Assembly: GCA_051252515.1 (NCBI GenBank)
Contig: JBPOFS010000004.1
Location: 248,001 to 312,000, forward strand
Source of the DNA: UBA5078 sp051252515
GTDB lineage: Bacteria; Pseudomonadota; Gammaproteobacteria; Pseudomonadales; Pseudohongiellaceae
Direction: 5' to 3'
DNA: 64,000 nucleotides
Below the pieces are notes generated by a model. It saw only the letters and a list, made by a program, of their open reading frames with translations. It did no database searches and was not told the DNA's origin. The position numbers and the translations under genes were made by a program. Below, one piece after another: positions 27,040 through 36,136 of this stretch (its first letter is position 1; the number at the start of each line of letters is the position of its first letter).

Positions 27040-27453
27040 TTAACGATGAAACTCACCTGCACGCTCAGGTTGGTATGTCACTTCCTCAACGCGCACTTTC
27101 AGCATGCCAACACCTGGTTTTGGCCACTGAATTGAATCACCCTCTGAAAGCCCAATCATCGCACTGCCAACAGGGGCCAGAATAGAGATTTTACTTCCTG
27201 ATGTGTCGACATCCTTTGGGTACACTAATGTCATGCAAAACTCTTCGTCTGAAGACTCCACTTTGAAACGCACAGTCGAATTCATAGTCACCAATGTCGG
27301 CGGCACCGCATGGGGATCGACTAGTTTCGCTCTAGACAGCTCCTCTTCTAGGCTTTCCGCTACCTTGCTTGAGCTTAATGGCAACCCATCGATGATCTTT
27401 TCGAGTCTTTCAGCATCTAGGGTTGATATCATGACATTCGGTTTCTTGTTCAT
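27040..27453 (-). CDS. rnk: Rnk-like GreA/GreB-family regulator of nucleoside diphosphate kinase
   Basis: From ATG 27453 the protein is 137 residues, the usual length for Rnk. It has a short N-terminal helical domain (DAERLEKIIDGLPLSSSKVAESL) and a C-terminal FKBP-like GreA/B domain (NSTVRFKVESSDEEFCMTLVYP, SILAPVGSAMIGLSEGDSIQW). Rnk binds RNA polymerase in competition with Gre factors; the short coiled coil lacks the acidic tip needed for transcript cleavage. Upstream in-frame sequence to 27510 has no support as coding. Confidence 0.9.
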   Translation of the reverse strand: MNKKPNVMISTLDAERLEKIIDGLPLSSSKVAESLEEELSRAKLVDPHAVPPTLVTMNSTVRFKVESSDEEFCMTLVYPKDVDTSGSKISILAPVGSAMIGLSEGDSIQWPKPGVGMLKVRVEEVTYQPERAGEFHR

Positions 27454-27602
27454 TCCTACTCTCGTTAATTTAAAAAATGAAGTGCGCTGGTCGATTACTC
27501 GCCACACCAATATGCGACGAAATAATAATCGACGAACTTAGCTCGATAATGGCATTGCCATTCACTGGAAGTCAATTGAAATACTTGAAGAAAAAGCTCT
27601 GT

Positions 27603-27917
27603 CTACGCGCTCAATCGTAACCCAATAATTCCGATCATAATCGCGAAGATACTGAGCATACGTGGCGCACTAGCAGGCTCTCCTAGAAACGCGACACCTA
27701 TAATGGCTGTGCCTACAGCGCCTATCCCTACCCACACTGCGTAAGCCGTGCCCACGGGTAAAGAACGCATTGCGATACTTAATAGATACAAGCTAGCACC
27801 CATAGCCGCAAGCGTTAAAAGACTTGGCCAAAAACGTGTAAAGCTTTCGGTATATTTCAAGCCAACAGCCCACACAACCTCTAGCAAACCAGCCACTAAA
27901 ACGATAACCCAGATCAT
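27603..27917 (-). CDS. gdx: SMR-family guanidinium exporter (Gdx/SugE)
   Basis: A 104-residue, four-helix small multidrug resistance protein. The first helix holds the proton/substrate-coupling Glu, E13, in AGLLEVVWAVGLKYTESF, which matches the Gdx (SugE) signature rather than EmrE. The later motif PVGTAYAVWVGIGAVGTA is also typical. It works as an antiparallel dimer in the inner membrane, exchanging guanidinium for protons. A guanidine-II riboswitch directly upstream supports this specificity strongly. AGGA lies 6 nt before the ATG. It is a single-gene unit. Confidence 0.95.
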   Translation of the reverse strand: MIWVIVLVAGLLEVVWAVGLKYTESFTRFWPSLLTLAAMGASLYLLSIAMRSLPVGTAYAVWVGIGAVGTAIIGVAFLGEPASAPRMLSIFAIMIGIIGLRLSA

Positions 27918-27929
27918 ACGATATCCTGT

Positions 27930-27980
27930 ATTGTCGGGTCGTCCCGCTAATTAACTACAGTACAAGGGTCGTCCCCTAAC
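27930..27980 (-). promoter_or_regulatory. Guanidine-II riboswitch (mini-ykkC)
   Basis: Read on the minus strand, two hairpins each have a short GC stem and an ACGA loop: AGGGG-ACGA-CCCTT (27977-27964) and CGGG-ACGA-CCCG (27946-27935), joined by a 17-nt linker. Two stem-loops with ACGR loops are the definition of the mini-ykkC motif, each loop binding half of a guanidine pair. The second hairpin ends 7 nt before the AGGA ribosome site of the gdx gene, as expected for control of translation. Confidence 0.93.
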
Positions 27981-28165
27981 TAGAGGGCGTACGTTAACAT
28001 AGAGTGACCGCGGTTGGTCAAGAGGCTAAAGCGTACTTCAGAATCGTTTCCATCGCGGCAATACCGCGTCCAAACACCGACATCAATATTAAGAGAGCGA
28101 AGGAACCAGGCCTTTTTCTAAAAAGGTTAAAATGCCCCCTTTCACTCTACTCCCCTATAAATCAC

Positions 28166-29671
28166 TTACAGAGTTTTCAACGTGGGTTTTACCACCTTGC
28201 CCATTGCGTTACGCGGCAAACTCTCGACAACACGTAACGTTTTTGGAATCTTATAGGCGGACATTCTAGTTTCGCACCAATATTTGAGAGCCTTAAGCTC
28301 CAACTCTTGGTCAGCTTTTAACACTACGAATGCTGTGACGGCTTCACCCCACGTATCATCAGGCATACCAATGACGGCACACTCTTCAATTGCAGGATGC
28401 ATCAGCAAGGTTCCCTCTATCTCAAGCGCCGACAATTTGTAGCCACCAGATTTTATAATATCGACTGAGGAACGCCCCATTATGCGGTAGTAGCCCGTTT
28501 CACGTACGGCCACATCCCCGGTACAAAACCAATCGCCAATAAAGCTTTCTTTTGTGGCAGTCGGGTTGTCCCAATACTCCAAGAATACATTGTCACCCTT
28601 AACACGAATCTCACCGGGCACGTCATCCATTTCTATGAGTTTACCGTCGTCATCAAAAAGTCCAATTTCCACTCCTGGCAAAGGCATGCCTACAGCACCA
28701 GCACGACGATCTCCATGATAGGGATTAGAGATCCCCATACCGATCTCGGTCATGCCGTAACGCTCCAACAAGGTTTGCCCTGTCAATTCGCGCCAATGGT
28801 TATACAACTTTACGGGGCAAGCAGCGGAGCCACTAATATTAAGGCGCATCGCTTTAAAGCCCGCACAAATTTGCTGACGTTTTTGTTCACTCAGGGTATC
28901 TAAATGGCCAATGATTTTCACATACACAGTCGGAACGGCCATAAAAACTGTGTAGTCGCGATCAGCCACTTGGGTAAGAATTCGCGACATATCAAACTTA
29001 GGAAATAGCACAATGCGCGCGCCAATCCACAGTCCGCAACATAGAACATTAATTATGCCGTGAATATGATGTAACGGCAGAAAAAGCGGAATCGAGTCAT
29101 CACTCTGCCACTTCCAAGCCTCTAGTAAAGTCGTTATTTGAGCGCGAATATTGGCATGGGTTGTGACAACGCCTTTAGGCTTATTCGTCGTACCACTTGT
29201 AAACAACATCATGGCACGTCGTTCGATCTTCAGCTCCGGCATCACCGTCATTTTATCACTCAACAACTCTGGCACTGTTGCGACTTCTATATTCAATGAC
29301 TTACACAGCACGTGCAGGGGAGCAAGAGACTCAGGGTTTGAGCTGATACTCAACACTAAACGCGTGACCTTGGCACTACTCAGAACATGTTCAATTTCAG
29401 GCATTGCGGCGGCCGTATTGAGCGGTACAGCGATACCACCGGCACGCCATATTCCCAAAAGAGTTGTCACATAATCCACACTGGCTGGCATAAAGAACGC
29501 GACACGCTCCTCTTTAAGATCACGAGCTTTACCTAAGAGTCCGCTAGCAAAACGATCGATACGTTGACGCAGTTCGGTGTAAGACCACATCGCGGCACCA
29601 TCATGCAATGCTATCGAATTGTTGCTGTAATTAATCGCGGGGAAAGGCCGCATGTTTGACGTTGTATCCAT
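28166..29671 (-). CDS. matB: AMP-forming acyl-CoA synthetase, probable malonyl-CoA synthetase MatB
   Basis: An acetyl-CoA synthetase-superfamily enzyme. The ATP-binding loop is MLFTSGTTNKPKGVVTTHAN, followed by PLHHIHGIINVLCCGLW, LLERYGMTEIGM, WFCTGDVAVRE and the C-terminal lysine region PRNAMGKVVK. LHHxHG and the about 500-residue length suit MatB-type malonate-CoA ligase. The adjacent upstream genes are the malonate transporter subunits madM and madL, which strongly supports malonate as substrate. ATG 29671 fits the family start; ATG 29653 is an alternative. It would convert imported malonate to malonyl-CoA in the cytosol, for fatty-acid synthesis or decarboxylation. Confidence 0.87.
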   Translation of the reverse strand: MDTTSNMRPFPAINYSNNSIALHDGAAMWSYTELRQRIDRFASGLLGKARDLKEERVAFFMPASVDYVTTLLGIWRAGGIAVPLNTAAAMPEIEHVLSSAKVTRLVLSISSNPESLAPLHVLCKSLNIEVATVPELLSDKMTVMPELKIERRAMMLFTSGTTNKPKGVVTTHANIRAQITTLLEAWKWQSDDSIPLFLPLHHIHGIINVLCCGLWIGARIVLFPKFDMSRILTQVADRDYTVFMAVPTVYVKIIGHLDTLSEQKRQQICAGFKAMRLNISGSAACPVKLYNHWRELTGQTLLERYGMTEIGMGISNPYHGDRRAGAVGMPLPGVEIGLFDDDGKLIEMDDVPGEIRVKGDNVFLEYWDNPTATKESFIGDWFCTGDVAVRETGYYRIMGRSSVDIIKSGGYKLSALEIEGTLLMHPAIEECAVIGMPDDTWGEAVTAFVVLKADQELELKALKYWCETRMSAYKIPKTLRVVESLPRNAMGKVVKPTLKTL

Positions 29672-29699
29672 AAATAAAAATCCAAATAACTGACTAATT

Positions 29700-30458
29700 C
29701 TAGGTGAATGCTCGTACACCAAAATATAATACCGACGGTCCCAATAAACAGCCGATACCCGTGTAAAAGGTTGCTGTCATTGCCCCGTACGGAACAAGCC
29801 GCGGGTCCGTTGCTGCCAACCCCCCTGCGACACCACTTGTAGTCCCCATCAAACCACCAAAGACCATGGCAGATTGTGGATTATTGAGGCCAATTCTGTG
29901 AGCCACCATCGGGGTCACAACCATCACCAAAATTGACTTTACCACGCCCGCTGCCACACTTAAGGCAATCACATCAGAACTTGCCCCAATTGCGGTGCCG
30001 GTCACAGGCCCAACAATATAGGTCACAGCACCCGCGCCAATAGTGGTAATGCTTTCCGCATCGGTATAGCCAAACAATACCGCCACAAGCGCACCAATTA
30101 GAAACGAGACGAAGACACCCGCAAAAATTGAGACTATGCCCGCTAGCCCTGCTTTTCGCAGCTCGCTTAAATGGACACCGAAGGCAGTGGCCACAATGCC
30201 AAAATCGCGCATCATGCCTCCTCCCATTATCCCTATACCTGCGAGCACGCTGATATCGGCCACTCCTCGACGCCCTTCGGTTTCAAGCCCCGCAAAATAA
30301 GCAGCTACCAAGCCAAGTAAAATTGCGATTGCAGATCCGTGAATACGACCATAGGTCAAGTGATTGGAAATCATATAGGAGAAATAAATAGCGATCCCCA
30401 CAACAGTAAAGGCAACGATCAACGCATTCGCTCTCAACACTTCGCTCAAGGTTTCCAT
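29700..30458 (-). CDS. madM: Malonate transporter subunit MadM
   Basis: A 252-residue polytopic protein with the MadM family landmarks: RGVADISVLAGIGIMGGGMMRDF, seen as ADISVLAGIGIMGGGMMRDF, GAVTYIVGPVTGTAIGASSDV and MVFGGLMGTTSGVAGGLAAT. About eight or nine helices are predicted. With MadL it forms a sodium-coupled malonate importer (known from Malonomonas rubra). Its ATG overlaps the madL stop by one base (TGATG), so the two are translationally coupled. Confidence 0.93.
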   Translation of the reverse strand: METLSEVLRANALIVAFTVVGIAIYFSYMISNHLTYGRIHGSAIAILLGLVAAYFAGLETEGRRGVADISVLAGIGIMGGGMMRDFGIVATAFGVHLSELRKAGLAGIVSIFAGVFVSFLIGALVAVLFGYTDAESITTIGAGAVTYIVGPVTGTAIGASSDVIALSVAAGVVKSILVMVVTPMVAHRIGLNNPQSAMVFGGLMGTTSGVAGGLAATDPRLVPYGAMTATFYTGIGCLLGPSVLYFGVRAFT

Positions 30459-30871
30459 CAGACGTCCTGCTTATTGGCGAAGGTGCTCACTTCATCAAGC
30501 GGTGGTAATGGCTCGCAAGGCTCCCCTATTCGACTTATCAGCGGCACCAATAGAAAACTGACCACCACGGCAAGGACGCCCACGATTAACGCCAGCATCC
30601 CGCCATCAACCGCAGCAACAACGTTTTGGCTTGCAGCCATAGCCACGACTATGGGGATATACATTGCCCCCCAAAACCTAATGCCTTCACCCGAAGGTCC
30701 CGTCACCAACGCTTTCATTCGCGTAGAGCCACTAAGCAACACCAAGAGCAGCATCGCGATGCCAACACCTCCGACATTAGCTTGCACCCCTAAAAGCTGT
30801 CCTAGCAACTCTCCTACGTATAACCCGGTTACGAGGCATGCGGCCAATAAAGCAACGCCATAGATGATCAT
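30458..30871 (-). CDS. madL: Malonate transporter subunit MadL
   Basis: From ATG 30871, with AAGGA 7 nt upstream, the protein has 137 residues and about four helices: IIYGVALLAACLVTGLYVGE, LLGQLLGVQANVGGVGIAM, the basic TRMKALVTGPSG loop and VVAAVDGGMLALIVGVLA. This is the MadL pattern. The frame extends to 30985 but the added residues are not family-like. It is the first gene of madL-madM-matB. No regulator of the operon is adjacent. Confidence 0.93.
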   Translation of the reverse strand: MIIYGVALLAACLVTGLYVGELLGQLLGVQANVGGVGIAMLLLVLLSGSTRMKALVTGPSGEGIRFWGAMYIPIVVAMAASQNVVAAVDGGMLALIVGVLAVVVSFLLVPLISRIGEPCEPLPPLDEVSTFANKQDV

Positions 30872-30996
30872 GCTATTTTCCTTATTGTTATATACGAAAC
30901 CATCCAAAACAGTATAACGAAGCAATAGAGGCGTGTCAGAGAAGTTGTTTCCTTTTATACTAGCGTTGAAACGCTCATCATTCACAGAGACCTCCT

Positions 30997-31347
30997 ATGA
31001 ACGACTACATCGAGTATCTAAAGGAAGTGTTCTCAGGGTTAGGGGTTATAAGCGCAAAACGCATGTTTGGCGGCCATGGTTTGTATCATGACTCTTTGAT
31101 GTTTGCGCTCATAGCCGACGACGTTGTTTACCTTAAAGCCGATACACAGAACGCCGACCACTTTGAGGAGCTAGGGCTAGAGAAATTCCAATACGAAAAA
31201 AGTGGCAAATTGATGTCGATATCGTATTATCAAGCCCCTGACGAACTATTTGATGACCCAGAATTAGCGGCACAATGGGCTAGAAGATCATGGGAAGCCG
31301 CTTTACGTGGCGACCAAAAAAAGCGAAAGCCAACGCATTTTAAGTAA
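30997..31347 (+). CDS. TfoX N-terminal domain protein
   Basis: A 116-residue protein with the TfoX_N fold: YIEYLKEVFSGLGVISAKRMFGGHGLY, recognisable by KRMFGGHGLYHD, then LIADDVVYLKAD and SISYYQAPDELFDD. TfoX/Sxy proteins influence competence genes, but single-domain members like this are usually of unknown role and lack the C-terminal domain. The gene is divergent from the malonate operon. A basic tail (KKRKPTHFK) ends the protein. Confidence 0.9.
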   Translation: MNDYIEYLKEVFSGLGVISAKRMFGGHGLYHDSLMFALIADDVVYLKADTQNADHFEELGLEKFQYEKSGKLMSISYYQAPDELFDDPELAAQWARRSWEAALRGDQKKRKPTHFK

Positions 31348-31375
31348 CCCACCAACAAGTATTTAGAGACTAAAA

Positions 31376-31750
31376 ATGGACGCAATATTTAAGGCACACC
31401 CCGTAATGTTTAGAGCAAACCCGCTGGGCTTTCTTCTTGCCTTTTTGTTAATTTTTGTGGGCGTGGGGATTTTTATTTTCATCTATTGGTTTATGCAAGT
31501 GCGAACAACAACACTCAGCATTTCCCAAGACCATGTATTGTATTCTCAAGGGATATTCAGCCGATCCAATGCCGAGATCGACTTAGACGGCATTCGCACT
31601 GTGCGAGTCAATCAAAGCTTAATCAATCGGATTTTCGATACAGGAACAGTTGAGTTTTACACGGCAGGAGATTCACCGGAGATCATTGCGCGCAATTTAT
31701 CTGCGCCCAATAAAATCCGTGAACTTATTAAGAGCAACCAATCGGCTTAA
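31376..31750 (+). CDS. Bacterial PH-domain membrane protein
   Basis: A membrane helix (about residues 16-40, LGFLLAFLLIFVGVGIFIFI) is followed by a bacterial PH (bPH2/YdbT-like) domain: TTTLSISQDHVLYSQGIFSR, then EIDLDGIRTVRVNQSLINRIF and DTGTVEFYTAGD. The single-anchor plus PH layout is that of many small YdbS/YdbT-type proteins of unknown role. It begins 28 bp after the TfoX-like gene and its end overlaps the convergent ispH by 4 bp. Confidence 0.88.
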   Translation: MDAIFKAHPVMFRANPLGFLLAFLLIFVGVGIFIFIYWFMQVRTTTLSISQDHVLYSQGIFSRSNAEIDLDGIRTVRVNQSLINRIFDTGTVEFYTAGDSPEIIARNLSAPNKIRELIKSNQSA

Positions 31751-32745
31751 CGTCGCAGCTCTTTGGGCATGCTGAAAACAATATTTTCCTCAACACCATT
31801 GAGCTCTTCCGGGGCTTGATTACAAATCTGCTGAAGCCTTTGTACCACTTGCTGCACAAGCACTTCAGGTGCAGAGGCCCCTGCGGTGACGCCAAAACGT
31901 GTTTTATTTTCAAACCACTGCGGCTGAACATCATCAACACTGTCAATAAGGTATGACTCGCACCCTAAACGTTCGGCCAACTCTTTTAATCGATTTGAAT
32001 TAGAACTATTGGGCGAGCCCACTACTAGCAACAATTCACACTCTAGCGCGAGTTGTTTTACCGCATCTTGTCGGTTCTGAGTGGCGTAGCAAATATCTTT
32101 CTTGCGCGGCCCTTCAATCTTTGGAAACCGAGCGCGCAGCGCGTCAATAATGCGTGAGGTGTCGTCCATGGACAATGTCGTTTGCGTGACATAAGACAGT
32201 TTTGCTGGGTCGTTTACTTCTAGTTTCTCAACATCCTCTACCGACTCAACAAGATAAATCTTACCGCCAACACTATCGTCATACTGCCCCATAGTGCCTT
32301 CTACTTCAGGGTGAAACTCATGGCCGATCAAGACGCATTCACGCCCGGCATTACTAAACCCTATGACTTCCAAATGCACTTTCGTCACTAAAGGACACGT
32401 AGCATCAAAGACTTTAAAACCACGATGCTCGGCATCTTCCTTAACAGATTGGGATACGCCGTGGGCACTAAACACCACGATGGAGGAGCGCCCTTTTGCA
32501 TCGACTGACGGAATATCATTAAGCTCATCAACAAAGATGGCACCACGACGCCGAAGCGTATCGACAACAAATTTGTTATGCACCACTTCATGTCGGACAT
32601 AGATAGGAGCACCGTATATATCGAGTGCACGATTCACAATATCAATAGCACGATCAACGCCAGCACAAAACCCACGTGGATTTGCCAGCTTTACCTGGGC
32701 CGTCCTCTGTTCACCGTTTGGATCAACATGCTGCACAGCACTCAT
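31747..32745 (-). CDS. ispH: 4-hydroxy-3-methylbut-2-enyl diphosphate reductase
   Basis: The three iron-sulfur ligands are visible: C27 in NPRGFCAGVDRAI, the Cys in VFDATCPLVTKVH, and that in KKDICYATQNRQDA. The substrate-binding HEFHPEVEGTMGQ and VVGSPNSSNSNRL motifs are intact. It catalyses the last step of the MEP isoprenoid pathway, forming IPP and DMAPP in the cytosol. Its ATG overlaps the fkpB stop by one base (TAATG), giving translational coupling. Length 332 is typical. Confidence 0.97.
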   Translation of the reverse strand: MSAVQHVDPNGEQRTAQVKLANPRGFCAGVDRAIDIVNRALDIYGAPIYVRHEVVHNKFVVDTLRRRGAIFVDELNDIPSVDAKGRSSIVVFSAHGVSQSVKEDAEHRGFKVFDATCPLVTKVHLEVIGFSNAGRECVLIGHEFHPEVEGTMGQYDDSVGGKIYLVESVEDVEKLEVNDPAKLSYVTQTTLSMDDTSRIIDALRARFPKIEGPRKKDICYATQNRQDAVKQLALECELLLVVGSPNSSNSNRLKELAERLGCESYLIDSVDDVQPQWFENKTRFGVTAGASAPEVLVQQVVQRLQQICNQAPEELNGVEENIVFSMPKELRR

Positions 32746-33257
32746 TAACGAATCTCCATTACCTGCACATCCGCAGGAATCACCGACATTAACTTAGCTT
32801 TGAATAAAATCTCTCGACCCGCCAATGGATGATTAAAATCCATCACCAAGGTATCTTCATCAATCGATTTCACAACGCCAGGTATCTCAAACCCTCCAGC
32901 ATCAGCAAAGGAGAGCATGGTGCCCTCCACTACTGGGTCAGTAGAGTTTGCGAGTAAGCGCGCAAACTTTTGCCGCGGAAACACCTGTACGTTACCAGGG
33001 TTGACCGCTCCAAACCCTTCGTCTTCTGACAATAACACTTCAACAGAGTCGCCGGCGGCACAACCCAACAGAGTCGATTCAAAACCAGGCAAAAGACTGC
33101 CATCGCCCATAACAAAACTGGCAGGCGACTTGTCAAAGTTGCTGTCGACCAACGTCCCGTCTGTCAACTCCAACGAAAAGAACAATGTGACCTTGCTTCC
33201 CGCTGCTACCAATGCCTTCGCATTGGCTGCAGACGCTTGCGTTTCTAACTCAGGCAT
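32745..33257 (-). CDS. fkpB: FKBP-type peptidyl-prolyl isomerase (SlpA/FkpB)
   Basis: ATG 33257, with GGGAGAG 9 nt upstream, gives a 170-residue SlyD-like FKBP: TLFFSLELTDGTLVDSNFDK, then FVMGDGSLLPGFESTLLGC and the inserted-in-flap domain with AVNPGNVQVFPRQKF. It is a proline isomerase/chaperone. Its start overlaps the ileS end by 8 bp and its stop overlaps ispH. In many gammaproteobacteria lspA lies between ileS and fkpB; here it does not. The N-terminus has an extra Ala-rich stretch (residues 5-18). Confidence 0.93.
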   Translation of the reverse strand: MPELETQASAANAKALVAAGSKVTLFFSLELTDGTLVDSNFDKSPASFVMGDGSLLPGFESTLLGCAAGDSVEVLLSEDEGFGAVNPGNVQVFPRQKFARLLANSTDPVVEGTMLSFADAGGFEIPGVVKSIDEDTLVMDFNHPLAGREILFKAKLMSVIPADVQVMEIR

Positions 33258-36075
33258 AAAGACGCGACTCTCCCTCACCTGTGATGTTTTCAACACAACG
33301 AGCACACAATTCTGGATGCTCGCTTTGTGAACCCACATCGGCTCGATGGTGCCAGCAACGGACACACTTAACGCCTTCAGAAGCCTTGATTTGAACACGT
33401 AAGCCATCCACCTCAGTGGCGGCGGCTGCATCACCCTGCGCAATCGGCTGTATCTGCGCCTGGGACACCATCAATGCGAATCGCAACTCATCTTCGAGAC
33501 GTGACAACAATACCGCTAGCTCATCACTGCAAAACAGTGTGACTTCGGCGCTTAGTGCGGAACCAATGAGTTTCTCACTGCGTTGTTTTTCTAACTCTTT
33601 ATTAACGGCCGTCTTCACCAACATCACTTGGCCCCAGTAGGCATCGTTCATGTCCGTGGCTTCTGGCAACAATGCCAATCCATCCGAGAACTGAGATAGC
33701 AAGACTGACTCGCTACGCTCACCAGGGATGCTGGACCAAATCTCTTCAGCAGTGAAGCTCAATATCGGTGCCACCAATCGACTTAATATCTCGACGATAT
33801 GGTAGAGCGCCGTTTGCGTTGAACGTCGCGCCAAACTATCTTCGCGCGTTGTGTATTGACGGTCTTTGATCACATCAAGATAGAAGCTTCCTAACTCGAT
33901 AACACAGAAATTATGCACTTTTTGATACACACCCAAGAAGTGGTAGTTATCATAATCTTCCTGCACTTCTTGTTGTAATAATTGCGTTCGACGAGTGATC
34001 CAATAATCAAGGGCCAGCATATTTTCTGGCGCAACCAAGTTCACTTTTGGGTCAAAGCCTGACAGGTTTGATAATAAAAAACGTGCCGTATTACGTATGC
34101 GACGATAAGAATCTGCCACTCGCTTGAGGATCTCGCTCGATGCCGTCATCTCGCCACGATAATCTGTCGATGCAACCCAGAGACGTAATATATCTGCGCC
34201 GTACTCTTTAAACACTTCCTGTGGAGAGATGGTATTGCCGATAGATTTCGACATTTTTCGCCCAGTAGAGTCCACGGTAAAGCCGTGCGTTAGCACTTGC
34301 TTGTAAGGGGCTTGCCCGGTCATGGCGATAGACGTCTTAAGTGACGACTGGAACCAGCCTCGGTGCTGATCCGAGCCTTCAAGGTAAAGATCTGCAGGGA
34401 ACGAAAGCTCCTCGCGCTGTCTTAATACTGAATAGTGAGTCACTCCCGAGTCAAACCACACATCGAGGGTATCCGTTACCTTGCTGTACTGCGCAGCCTC
34501 ATCCCCAAGGATGTCCTCTGCGCTCATTTCAAACCAAGCTTCGATACCTTTCTCTTCGATGCGCAGCGCGATCTCTTCCACTAACTCTGTCGTGCGCGGG
34601 TGCAATTGCTGAGTTTCCTTATGCACGAACAAGGTGATTGGAACACCCCACGTACGCTGACGAGAAACACACCAATCAGGGCTGCCTTTAAGCATTAGCT
34701 CTATACGCGCCTTGCCCCAATCGGGTATCCATTGCACGTTATCAACAGCCTCTAATGCCGAATCAAGAAGAGAATTCTCGGTCATGCTGATAAACCACTG
34801 CGGCGTCGCTCTGTAGATCAACGGCGTTTTTGTACGCCAGCAATGCGCATAACTGTGGACTATTTTATTCAATGCTAGCAAAGCCTTACGCTGCTTCAGC
34901 ACATCAATGACACGCTCATCAGTTTTATAAACATGCTCACCTGCAAACTCACCACCGGCAGCAGTGAAGAGACCATCATCATCGATTAGGTTCAGAGTAC
35001 CAAGGCCATAAGCACGTCCAACGTTGAAGTCGTCTACGCCGTGATCGGGAGCGGTATGCACCGCACCTGTGCCCGCGTCGGTCGTCACGTGATCCCCTAA
35101 GATGACAGGCACGTGTCGGGCCACAAACGGATGCTCTAATGACAATAACTCTAATGTGGCGCCCTTTGCAGTGCCAAGCACTTCGTAAGACTCACAGCCA
35201 TAACGGGTCATGATGCCCTCGACCATATCCGCCGCGACTACAATCGCTTCAGGGCCGTTTTCAAATTCGCAGTTCACTATTGCGTAGTCTAGTTCCGCGT
35301 GCAGGCTTACCGCCTGATTTGATGGCAGTGTCCAAGGCGTTGTCGTCCAGATGACCACTGACAAATTACGCTCACCTAGATCTGCGGGTACTTTCCCGAA
35401 AGGTGCGAGGAACTTTTCTTTGTCTACAACGGCAAAACGAACATCAATTGCGAAGGAGGTTTTATCTTGATACTCAACTTCAGCCTCAGCCAATGCGGAG
35501 CCACCGACAACACTCCAGTACACAGGCTTAAAGCCTTTCACCAAATGACCGTTGGCCGCTATTTGCCCTAAGGCACGAACAGTATCGGCCTCAGTTTTGA
35601 AATTCATGGTCAAATAAGGATTATCCCATTCGCCCAACACGCCAAGGCGAACGAAGTCTTTCTTTTGGATCTCAACTTGTTTGCTAGCGTAAGTACGACA
35701 CGCACTACGGAACTCAGCGAAGGAAACTTTTTTCCCTGCCTTGCCGATTTTCTTTTCTACGTTGTGCTCGATTGGCAAACCATGACAATCCCAACCTGGC
35801 ACATATGGGGCATCAAAACCCGCCAAGGTTTTCGACTTCACGATCATGTCTTTCAACGATTTATTGACGGCATGACCCAAATGCAGAGGACCATTGGCAT
35901 AGGGAGGCCCATCATGAAGAATAAAACGTGGCCGTCCTTTACTGGTTTTTCGTATCAAGCCATAGAGATCGATATCCTGCCAGTGCTCCAACATTTTCGG
36001 TTCACGTTGCGCAAGGCTCGCCTTCATCGGGAAAGCCGTTTGCGGCAAGTTCAAGGTGCTTTTATAATCAGTCAT
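33250..36075 (-). CDS. ileS: Isoleucyl-tRNA synthetase
   Basis: A 941-residue class I synthetase. The HIGH motif is GPPYANGPLHLGHAVNKSLKD (key residues HLGH), the KMSKS motif is STGRKMSKSIGN, and editing-domain residues lie between. The C-terminus has the zinc-binding cysteines CVRCWHHRADVG and CARCVENITG. It charges tRNA-Ile in the cytosol. The order ribF-ileS-fkpB-ispH is the conserved gammaproteobacterial block. A 61-bp gap separates it from ribF. Confidence 0.98.
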   Translation of the reverse strand: MTDYKSTLNLPQTAFPMKASLAQREPKMLEHWQDIDLYGLIRKTSKGRPRFILHDGPPYANGPLHLGHAVNKSLKDMIVKSKTLAGFDAPYVPGWDCHGLPIEHNVEKKIGKAGKKVSFAEFRSACRTYASKQVEIQKKDFVRLGVLGEWDNPYLTMNFKTEADTVRALGQIAANGHLVKGFKPVYWSVVGGSALAEAEVEYQDKTSFAIDVRFAVVDKEKFLAPFGKVPADLGERNLSVVIWTTTPWTLPSNQAVSLHAELDYAIVNCEFENGPEAIVVAADMVEGIMTRYGCESYEVLGTAKGATLELLSLEHPFVARHVPVILGDHVTTDAGTGAVHTAPDHGVDDFNVGRAYGLGTLNLIDDDGLFTAAGGEFAGEHVYKTDERVIDVLKQRKALLALNKIVHSYAHCWRTKTPLIYRATPQWFISMTENSLLDSALEAVDNVQWIPDWGKARIELMLKGSPDWCVSRQRTWGVPITLFVHKETQQLHPRTTELVEEIALRIEEKGIEAWFEMSAEDILGDEAAQYSKVTDTLDVWFDSGVTHYSVLRQREELSFPADLYLEGSDQHRGWFQSSLKTSIAMTGQAPYKQVLTHGFTVDSTGRKMSKSIGNTISPQEVFKEYGADILRLWVASTDYRGEMTASSEILKRVADSYRRIRNTARFLLSNLSGFDPKVNLVAPENMLALDYWITRRTQLLQQEVQEDYDNYHFLGVYQKVHNFCVIELGSFYLDVIKDRQYTTREDSLARRSTQTALYHIVEILSRLVAPILSFTAEEIWSSIPGERSESVLLSQFSDGLALLPEATDMNDAYWGQVMLVKTAVNKELEKQRSEKLIGSALSAEVTLFCSDELAVLLSRLEDELRFALMVSQAQIQPIAQGDAAAATEVDGLRVQIKASEGVKCVRCWHHRADVGSQSEHPELCARCVENITGEGESRLYA

Positions 36076-36136
36076 TACTCTTACCTATATTCTGTGTACT
36101 GCATTAACAGTGTTTTCTAATACCCTTAGCGCTTTG

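Noticed and set aside
28004..28237. Plus-strand open frame overlapping the matB end
   Set aside because: It is antisense to the conserved C-terminus of matB and has no ribosome site.
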